Shown: in pieces, positions 58,088 to 64,000 of the stretch
Layout of the letters: every line of letters starts with the position of its first letter
How positions within the stretch are numbered: position 1 is the stretch's first letter
NCBI GenBank assembly: GCA_963848825.1
Contig: CAWKFA010000017.1
Location: forward strand, 62,001 to 126,000
Length of the DNA: 64,000 nt
Source of the DNA: CAVVSQ01 sp963848825
Lineage (GTDB): Bacteria; Planctomycetota; Planctomycetia; Gemmatales; Gemmataceae
Direction: 5' to 3'
Notes under the pieces: generated by a model
Database searches by the model: none
Seen by the model: the letters and a program-made list of their open reading frames with translations, nothing else
Told to the model about the DNA's origin: nothing
Made by a program: the position numbers and the translations under genes

Positions 58088-59539
58088 TTAGCCGACGCTC
58101 CCCTCCAGACTCACTCCCAAAAGCTTCTGCGCTTCCACCGCGAACTCCATGGGCAGCTCGCGAAAGACTTCCTTGCAAAAGCCATTCACGATCATGTTGA
58201 CGGCGTCCTCGGCGGAAAGGCCGCGTTGTTTGCAATAGAAGATCTGGTCTTCGCCGATTTTCGACGTCGACGCTTCATGTTCCACCTGGGAATCGCGGTT
58301 TTTAACCTCGATATAAGGAAACGTGTGAGCGCCGCATTTATCTCCCAGGAGCAGCGAATCGCATTGACTATAGTTACGGCTATTCGAGGCGTTTCTCATG
58401 ATCTTGACCTGGCCGCGGTAGGTGTTCTGACCGCGTCCGGCAGAGATGCCCTTGGAGACGATGGTGCTCTTGGTGTTCTTGCCGATATGGACCATCTTGG
58501 TGCCGGTGTCGGCTTGCTGGCGATGATTGGTCAGGGCTACCGAATAGAATTCGCCAACCGAATTGTCCCCTTGCAATATGCAGCTCGGATATTTCCAGGT
58601 GATGGCCGAGCCGGTTTCGACCTGCGTCCAGGAGATCTTGGAACTCGTGCCACGGCAAGCGCCGCGTTTGGTGACGAAATTATAGATGCCGCCCTTGCCC
58701 TCTTTATCGCCGGGATACCAGTTTTGCACCGTCGAATACTTGATCTGCGAATTATGTCCCAGCGCCACCAGCTCCACCACGGCCGCGTGAAGTTGATTTT
58801 CATCGCGAATAGGCGCGGTGCAGCCTTCAAGGTAGCTGACGTAAGCCCCCTCTTCGGCCACGAGGAGAGTTCGTTCAAACTGGCCGGTTTCCTTGGCGTT
58901 GATGCGGAAGTAAGTGGACAGTTCCATGGGGCAACGCACCCCTTTGGGGATGTACGCGAACGAGCCGTCGCTGAACACCGCCGAATTAAGGGTGGCGTAA
59001 AAATTGTCGTTGTAGGGCACGACCGAACCCAGGTATTTGCGAATCAGGTCCGGATGATGCGTCACGGCTTCCGAAAACGAACAGAAGATGATGCCCAGCT
59101 CACTCAGCTTTTCGCGAAAGGTGGTGGCGACCGACACGCTGTCGAAGACGGCGTCGATGGCGACATTGTTGAGGCGTTTCTGCTCATCCAGGGAAATGCC
59201 CAGTTTCTCGAAGGTGCGCCGCATCTCCGGGTCGACTTCATCGAGACTATTGAGCTTTTTCTTTTGCTTGGGAGCGGAATAGTAAATCAGGTCCTGGTAA
59301 TCGATGCGGCCATACTTCAGGTTCGGCCACCAGCGTGGCTCTTCCATCGTTTGCCAGTGGCGAAAAGCCTTGAGCCGCCACTCCAGAAGCCAGGTGGGCT
59401 CATTTTTCTTCGCCGAGAGCTGCCGAACGATATCTTCACTGAGGCCCTTGGGCAAGGAATCGGTCTCAATATCGATGAAAAAGCCATCCTTGTACTCGCG
59501 GTTGGCCATTTCCTGAATCGTGCTGGTGGCGGTAGTCAT
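58088..59539 (-). CDS. sufB: Fe-S scaffold protein SufB
   Basis: A 483-residue SufB, intact. Features are EWRLKAFRHWQTMEEPRW, FCSFSEAVTHHPDLIRKYLG, YIPKGVRCPMELSTYFRIN, FERTLLVAEEGAYVSYLEGC (the cluster-building Cys), CDSLLLGDKCGAHTFPYIEV and HEASTSKIGEDQIFYCKQRG. AAAGGG precedes the ATG and lies next to the end of a palindromic element (59552). It is the first structural gene after the rrf2 regulator. Confidence 0.96.
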   Translation of the reverse strand: MTTATSTIQEMANREYKDGFFIDIETDSLPKGLSEDIVRQLSAKKNEPTWLLEWRLKAFRHWQTMEEPRWWPNLKYGRIDYQDLIYYSAPKQKKKLNSLDEVDPEMRRTFEKLGISLDEQKRLNNVAIDAVFDSVSVATTFREKLSELGIIFCSFSEAVTHHPDLIRKYLGSVVPYNDNFYATLNSAVFSDGSFAYIPKGVRCPMELSTYFRINAKETGQFERTLLVAEEGAYVSYLEGCTAPIRDENQLHAAVVELVALGHNSQIKYSTVQNWYPGDKEGKGGIYNFVTKRGACRGTSSKISWTQVETGSAITWKYPSCILQGDNSVGEFYSVALTNHRQQADTGTKMVHIGKNTKSTIVSKGISAGRGQNTYRGQVKIMRNASNSRNYSQCDSLLLGDKCGAHTFPYIEVKNRDSQVEHEASTSKIGEDQIFYCKQRGLSAEDAVNMIVNGFCKEVFRELPMEFAVEAQKLLGVSLEGSVG

Positions 59540-59551
59540 GTCAATCCCTTT

Positions 59552-59657
59552 CTAGCAGCCCGTTGAAAAAGGGGTCAGACCCCCTTGAAGCCAACAGAGT
59601 TTTCAACGTTTTGCAGCGTATTGAAGGGGTCTGACCCCTTTTTCAACGGGCTGCTAG
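59552..59657. repeat. Palindromic intergenic element, copy 3, inside the suf operon
   Basis: A 106-bp element with perfect 32-bp arms: CTAGCAGCCCGTTGAAAAA then GGGGTCAGACCCC, answered by their complement ending GGGCTGCTAG. The inner core and centre match copies 1 and 2, but the outer arms differ completely while still pairing. Its last bases supply the TAG stop of rrf2, and it ends 12 bases before the sufB ATG, next to the sufB ribosome-binding site. In the rrf2-suf mRNA it would form one long hairpin. Confidence 0.9.
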
Positions 59658-60157
59658 CGCGTGAGCCCAAGAGAAATCAGGGGCTCTTCAAACACAGTCT
59701 GCGCCAGGCGCGAACGCAGCAATTCAATAATGCTCCCCTCGTTCTGCAGCAGGTCGGCGAGGGTAATTTGGTTCAGGGTGCCGCGCATCCATGTCTCCAA
59801 TGTCTGCCACAACGCGCGTAACGAACAATCGCCGTGATTCACGCAGGTCCCGCTCGCCGACACGGCCGCATGGCGCTCACAATAACTCGGCTCGTCGAAC
59901 AGCGGTTCCCCTAGCACCAACAGGAGCGACCCCAGGCCGATTTCTTCAGGCGCCTTGGCCAGGCGATAACCCCCGGAGCGGCCACGCACGCTGGCGATCA
60001 ACCCCGCCTCGCGCAGCACCGACATGAGCTTGGCAACGTGCGGGATCGACATCCCCTCCGCCGTGGCGATTTCCGTCAGCCGCAGAGCCTGACCCTCAGC
60101 CTGCGACAGACGCAGCAGGCAGCGCAGGCCATATTCTTCCTGAGCGGTGATTTTCAT
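59654..60157 (-). CDS. Rrf2/IscR-like Fe-S-sensing repressor
   Basis: A 167-residue Rrf2-family regulator, first gene of the suf operon. The winged helix is MKITAQEEYGLRCLLRLSQA, LRLTEIATAEGMSIPHVAKL, IASVRGRSGGYRLAKAPEEI. A Cys cluster (CERHAAVSASGTCVNHGDC) has three cysteines positioned like the [2Fe-2S] ligands of IscR. It likely represses suf when clusters are plentiful. ATG 60157 has GGAG eight bases upstream and is preferred to the GTG at 60166. The stop lies in the palindromic element. Confidence 0.93.
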   Translation of the reverse strand: MKITAQEEYGLRCLLRLSQAEGQALRLTEIATAEGMSIPHVAKLMSVLREAGLIASVRGRSGGYRLAKAPEEIGLGSLLLVLGEPLFDEPSYCERHAAVSASGTCVNHGDCSLRALWQTLETWMRGTLNQITLADLLQNEGSIIELLRSRLAQTVFEEPLISLGLTR

Positions 60158-60202
60158 TGACGGCACTCCAGGGAGTCCGCTTTCGGCACTCCCACTACCT
60201 TG

Positions 60203-60230
60203 ATTCTAGGAATGTGTACTCTTTTGTCAA
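60203..60230 (-). promoter_or_regulatory. Near-consensus sigma-70 promoter for rrf2-suf
   Basis: On the minus strand TTGACA (60225-60230) and TAGAAT (60203-60208) are separated by 16 bases, about 45 bases before the rrf2 start. GAGTACACATTC, overlapping the spacer, is a plausible operator half-site for the Rrf2 protein. This is the best promoter match seen in the window. Confidence 0.7.
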
Positions 60231-60272
60231 CATTCGGTGGTAGAGGTGTGCAACCACCGCTACAATAAGGCG

Positions 60273-61006
60273 ATGGATCAAGGTAATCCTCTGCGGCGCG
60301 ATGGTGCTGATGTGTGGTATGTCCTTGCGCCGCATGCTCTTACCGATAGCCAATCGGCGCGCCATCTGGCCGGCTTACCTCCGGAAGAAATCGCCCGGTA
60401 CGATCGCTTTATGCAACCGAAGGACCGTTGCCAGTTCCTCCTGGGCAAGGTCTTGTTGCGCCAGGTATTATCTCAGTACTTGCCGGGGAGCAGGCCGGAG
60501 TATTGGCGCTTCACGACCAACTCTTACGGCAAGCCAGTGCTGGCCAATGCTCCGGACGGCGCGACGGTGCACTTTAACCTGTCCCACGCGGACGGCCTGG
60601 TGGCCTGCGTTTTAAGCCGTGACTTCGAAGTTGGCATCGATGTTGAGAATACCGGTCGCCCGGTCAATCTAGATATCGTGCGCCGATATTTCGCCCCCAG
60701 CGAGGTGGCCTACCTGGAACAACTCCACCCCGACCAACAACAAGCGACCTTCTTTCGGTTTTGGACGCTGAAGGAGGCTTATGTGAAGGTGCGCGGCATT
60801 GGTTTGTCGCTGCCGCTCGAGCAATTTGCCTTCTGCCTGGAGGATCTGGCGGCACGCACGCATTGCCTTCGAACCTGCGATGCGCGAAGATCCGGCGCTG
60901 GCAATTTTTCTTGCCCGAACCTCCGTCAACCACGCATCAAATCGCGGTGGCCGTGGAGAGCGGGGGACGCGCCGTCGATCTAAGGTATAAGAGTATGGCA
61001 CTGTGA
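60273..61006 (+). CDS. 4'-phosphopantetheinyl transferase (Sfp type), two frameshifts
   Basis: About 244 residues. Sfp-type enzymes load phosphopantetheine from CoA onto carrier proteins. Motifs: FLLGKVLLRQVLSQYLPG, NSYGKPVLANAPDGATVHFN, LSHADGLVACVLSRDFEVGI (then DVENTGRP, Mg-binding Asp and Glu) and FWTLKEAYVKVRGIGLSLPL (catalytic WTLKEA). The frame breaks near 60845 and near 60890. The true end reads RRWQFFLPEPPSTTHQIAVA, then VESGGRAVDLRYKS. The ATG at 60273 has AAGG before it. No carrier-protein genes adjoin. Confidence 0.87.
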
Positions 61007-61143
61007 TAGAGCTTAGACAAGCCGGACATCTCATCACGCCGGTACGGACGTGCATGGCCGTCGGCTTCCCTTTGTGGTCACACGCCATATGCTGAAAAAC
61101 AGGCTCCGAGAACCTCCCCACCGACCTTCTATGCGTATCTGAT

Positions 61144-62067
61144 ATGAACCTCCATTTCGCTGATCGCTTGACGCGGGCCTGTCGTTCGCGCGGTAATGCG
61201 CTGTGCGTGGGGCTGGACCCACGCTGGGAGCAATTGCCGTTGGCGTTGCGGCAGCGGCGAGGAGAAGCAACCCTGGAGACGATGGCCGGCGCCTACGAGA
61301 AATTCTGCTTGCGCGTGGTCGAGATTGTGGCCCCCCTTGTTCCCGTGGTGAAACCCCAAAGCGCGTTCTTCGAGGCTTGCGGGCCGGCTGGCCTGCTTGC
61401 GCTGCAAAAGGTACTTGCCCGGGCTCGCGACCTTGGCCTGTTGATTATTCTGGACAACAAACGCAACGATATTGCTTCAACCGCCGAAGCCTATGCCGAT
61501 GCGGCTTTCAGTGGTACCACGCTCGAAAGCCGTCGTTATCCGGTTTGGCCGGCGGATGCCATGACCATCAATCCTTACTTGGGTCGTGACGCCGTCGAGC
61601 CTTTTTTGGCCAGCGCACGCCGTGTGCTCGGCGGCGTCTTTGTGCTGGCGCGGACCAGTAATCCTGGATCGAATCAGTTTCAGGACTTGGACTGCGGCGG
61701 CAAGCCGCTTTATGAGCACGTGGCCATGGCGATTGGGTCCTGGGCTGGCGAAAACCTGGGTTCCTGTGGACTCGGAGATGTCGGCGCGGTTGTGGGCGCA
61801 ACGCAACCTGCCGAGCTCGCTCATCTGCGTGAGTTGCTGCCCCAGGTACCGTTTTTGATCCCCGGTTACGGCGCGCAGGGCGGCAGCGCCAGAGACACTG
61901 CGGGCGGCTTCCGGCCTGACGGCACCGGCGCGATCATTAATAGTTCTCGCGGCATCACGGCAGCCTTTTCTCCCGACGAAACCGACTGGGTCGGCGCGAT
62001 TGAGAACGCCACGCGTACCGCCATCACCAGCTTACGTGCCGAAACCCCCATGGGGAACCTGAAATAA
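61144..62067 (+). CDS. pyrF: Orotidine 5'-phosphate decarboxylase (type 2)
   Basis: A 307-residue enzyme making UMP from OMP, the last step of pyrimidine synthesis. It belongs to the longer bacterial subfamily 2: NALCVGLDPRWEQLPLALRQ, VVKPQSAFFEACGPAGLLAL, LLIILDNKRNDIASTAEAYA (the active-site Asp-Lys-Asp network), TINPYLGRDAVEPFL, LARTSNPGSNQFQDL and LIPGYGAQGGSARD. The frame is intact. About 140 bases upstream hold no gene. Confidence 0.94.
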   Translation: MNLHFADRLTRACRSRGNALCVGLDPRWEQLPLALRQRRGEATLETMAGAYEKFCLRVVEIVAPLVPVVKPQSAFFEACGPAGLLALQKVLARARDLGLLIILDNKRNDIASTAEAYADAAFSGTTLESRRYPVWPADAMTINPYLGRDAVEPFLASARRVLGGVFVLARTSNPGSNQFQDLDCGGKPLYEHVAMAIGSWAGENLGSCGLGDVGAVVGATQPAELAHLRELLPQVPFLIPGYGAQGGSARDTAGGFRPDGTGAIINSSRGITAAFSPDETDWVGAIENATRTAITSLRAETPMGNLK

Positions 62068-62112
62068 GCTTTCAAGAAGTCATTCGAGTTATATTTCAAC
62101 ACGGCTGTCTTT

Positions 62113-63141
62113 ATGGCTCATCCCATTCTCACCACCGACCAGCTCCGCCAACAAGCCGCGCGCTTGCCACGAATCGCTCTTGCCCATCTGCCTACTCCGC
62201 TCGAGGAAATGCCGCGCTTTTCCAGCCAAATAGGCGGGCCGCCACTCTTTATCAAACGAGACGATTGCACCGGCCTTCTCTTCGGCGGCAACAAGACGCG
62301 TCACAACGAATTTCTGCTCGCGGAGGCTTTACGGCAACAGGCCGACGTGGTGGTGTGGGGGGCCGGCGTGCAATCGAACAACTGCCGCCAAACTGCCGCT
62401 GCCTGTAATAAGCTGGGTCTGGACTGCATTCTCTACCTGAGCCGGGCAGCTCATAACGACGACGTGCAGGGCAATCTGCTCCTCGACCACCTGATGGGCG
62501 CGCAGGTTCATATTATCGAAGAACCCATGGGGCCGGCCCTTGACGACCTGCTCCTGGCCAAGGCCGCTGCCTTGAAAAAGGCCGGCAGACGGCCTTTTGT
62601 ATGGGACCGTATCACGGGCCGCCCGCTAGCTGCCGTCAGCTATGCCTTGTGCCTCGCGGAGATTCTGGATCAGTTGCGGGAACGCGGCCTGGAACCAAAA
62701 ACGATATACGCGGCCGCCGCGGGCGCGACTGGTGGTGGGCTGGCATTGGGTAAGGCAGTCCTCGGTTGGCCTGGTAACATTCGACTTCTCTGCCCGATAC
62801 ATTGGCCCTGGGACACGCCCGCCGACCTGGCGGGCATAGCCAATGCCTGCGCGGGCTTACTGGGCTTGCCGCACCGCCTCGATGCCAGCGACATTGATGT
62901 CCGCACGGATTACGTCGGCGCTGGCTATGGCATCGTGACGCCTGCCGGGCGCGAGGCCATGAACCTGGTGGCGCGATGCGAAGGCATCTTGCTCGACCCA
63001 ATTTATACTGCCAAAGCGATGGCCGGGCTCATCGATGATGTTCGCAGAAAGCGTCTTGGTGCGGACGAGACCACGGTATTCGTTCACACGGGAGGCACGA
63101 TTGCCGTCTTCGCGTATAGAGACGAAATGATCGCGAAATAG
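62113..63141 (+). CDS. ACC deaminase/D-cysteine desulfhydrase-like PLP enzyme
   Basis: A 342-residue fold-type II PLP enzyme. Motifs are LPTPLEEMPRFSSQIGGPPL, FIKRDDCTGLLFGGNKTRHN (PLP lysine in GGNK), GAGVQSNNCRQTAAACNKLG, AAAAGATGGGLALGKAVLG and DPIYTAKAMAGLIDDV, ending with the HTGGTIAVFAY phosphate loop. Relatives deaminate 1-aminocyclopropane-1-carboxylate or split D-cysteine into pyruvate, ammonia and sulfide; which one applies here cannot be decided by eye. The frame is intact. Confidence 0.9.
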   Translation: MAHPILTTDQLRQQAARLPRIALAHLPTPLEEMPRFSSQIGGPPLFIKRDDCTGLLFGGNKTRHNEFLLAEALRQQADVVVWGAGVQSNNCRQTAAACNKLGLDCILYLSRAAHNDDVQGNLLLDHLMGAQVHIIEEPMGPALDDLLLAKAAALKKAGRRPFVWDRITGRPLAAVSYALCLAEILDQLRERGLEPKTIYAAAAGATGGGLALGKAVLGWPGNIRLLCPIHWPWDTPADLAGIANACAGLLGLPHRLDASDIDVRTDYVGAGYGIVTPAGREAMNLVARCEGILLDPIYTAKAMAGLIDDVRRKRLGADETTVFVHTGGTIAVFAYRDEMIAK

Positions 63142-63153
63142 CAAGTATTGACG

Positions 63154-64000
63154 TTACATCGGCATTTCTTCGGGCGTCGGAAAGCCATGTTGTTGGCGTC
63201 CCTCCCCGCCGTCATATTTCATCGTTGATTTGTACAGCTCCAAATGGCCGTCAGCGGCATGGACCGCGCAGCGATCACGCAGCGCTTGCATTTCCTTCGG
63301 TGTCATGGGCTGGAAGTTACGGGCCACGGCCAAATTTTGGTGCAAGACTTCGGCGGAATCAATGCCGCTGATGGTTGTCGCGACCGGGAAGGCTCATGGC
63401 ATAGCGCAGGGCCTCCTCCGGAGTGATGATGCCATGAACGATCGGCTGGCCGCCGCCGCCCATGCTTTTCATGCCGAGAGCGGCAATGCCGCGGCGGTTC
63501 GCTTCCGGCAGGACGTCACGCTCGAAACTGCGATAGCTGGCGTCGAAGCAGTTCAGCGGCATCTGAACCGCATCAAAGGGATAATCGTGCGCGAGCATAC
63601 GCCGGTGGATGGCTGGGTGCTTGTGGCCCGTAAAGCCGACGTAGCGCACCTTGCCTTGCTTCTTGGCTTCGTCGAGCGCTTCCGTCACGCCGCCAGCGGC
63701 AAAGTGCCGGTCGGGATCGTTTTCGTAGATGACTTCATGAATCTGCCAGAGATCGAGGCGGTCGGTTTGCAGCCTGCGCAGAGATTCATCGAGTTGGCGG
63801 AGCGCCACTTTCTTGTCGCGGCCGTGCGTACAAACTTTGGTCATGAGAAAGACCCGATCGCGCCGGCCGCGCAGCGCCTGTCCCATCCATTCTTCGGCGC
63901 GATGGTCGTGATATTCCCAGGCGTTATCCATAAAGGTCACGCCGGCATCCACCGCCTCATGAAGGATACGCGTCGCGTCAGCGAGCGACGGCGCCGATGC
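63154..64000 (-). CDS. Aldo/keto reductase, 5' end beyond window, one frameshift
   Basis: An NAD(P)H-dependent aldo/keto reductase whose N-terminus lies past the right edge; the ATG at 63952 is internal. Motifs are DAGVTFMDNAWEYHDHRAEE (catalytic Asp and Tyr), LMTKVCTHGRDKKVA (catalytic Lys), RLQTDRLDLWQIHE (His) and YVGFTGHKHPAI. The frame breaks near 63385 (AMSLPG, then VATTISGIDSAEVLHQNLAV) and ends LYKSTMKYDGGEGRQQHGF. The substrate is unknown. Confidence 0.87.

Noticed and set aside
58070..59566. A 498-codon plus-strand frame opposite sufB
   Set aside because: It is the antisense shadow of a complete, well-conserved sufB; high-GC DNA keeps such frames open.
1..64000. tRNA or rRNA genes
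   Set aside because: No cloverleaf with a TTC-A-like arm and CCA-type end, and no rRNA-like segment, was noticed on either strand.

Overview
The window reads as a chromosomal segment of a planctomycete, most like the Gemmataceae. This rests on gene content: a Planctomycetaceae-type ECF sigma factor next to a Ser/Thr kinase with a multi-pass membrane tail, a secreted peptidase with an N-terminal QLEDKVLMS-type motif, a ThuA-domain protein, a bacterial XPB helicase, WD40, von Willebrand-like and HEAT-repeat proteins, and high-GC coding sequence. No rRNA, tRNA, CRISPR array or transposase gene was recognised.

Layout. 1-5.9 kb (minus): a truncated RepA-like ATPase, the ECF sigma/Ser-Thr kinase pair and a HEAT-repeat membrane protein. 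6-17.3 kb: a HutX-like heme protein, a serine hydrolase, a ~1,600-residue secreted von Willebrand-like/glycine-rich protein, an RlmI-type methyltransferase, an acyl-CoA dehydrogenase and a DegT aminotransferase. 17.3-23.5 kb (minus): an XPB helicase unit with two coupled genes, then ThuA and TPR proteins. 23.9-41.8 kb (plus): a type VI secretion (T6SS) cluster with VgrG, PAAR, a TssB-TssC fused sheath protein, TssA, TssB, TssC, two Hcp, TssE, TssF, TssG and three putative cargo proteins. 42-53.6 kb: mixed genes including a sedolisin, cyanase, a WD40 protein, a damaged rhomboid, TrpG/PabA and acetyltransferase. 53.7-60.2 kb (minus): a complete SUF iron-sulfur operon (rrf2-sufB-sufC-sufD-sufSE-sufT). 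60.2-64 kb: a phosphopantetheinyl transferase, PyrF, an ACC-deaminase-like enzyme and a truncated aldo/keto reductase.

How the genes fit together. The T6SS cluster supplies sheath, tube, spike and baseplate but no TssJ/L/M membrane complex, TssK or ClpV; these must lie elsewhere or be absent. Its last three genes are candidate cargo: two share an N-terminal FWxxVVG motif, two carry peptidoglycan-binding domains, and one has two aegerolysin-like domains. The SUF genes build Fe-S clusters under an IscR-like Rrf2 repressor with a near-consensus promoter.

Two overarching observations. (1) Three ~105-bp near-perfect palindromes (829-934, 3554-3660, 59552-59657) share a conserved core with compensatory arms, and each sits just upstream of a minus-strand start codon. 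(2) About 25 genes, including core suf and tss genes, are split by single-base frameshifts, several at homopolymers. This looks like uncorrected indel error in the assembly more than real gene decay. I give such genes as one feature across the break.
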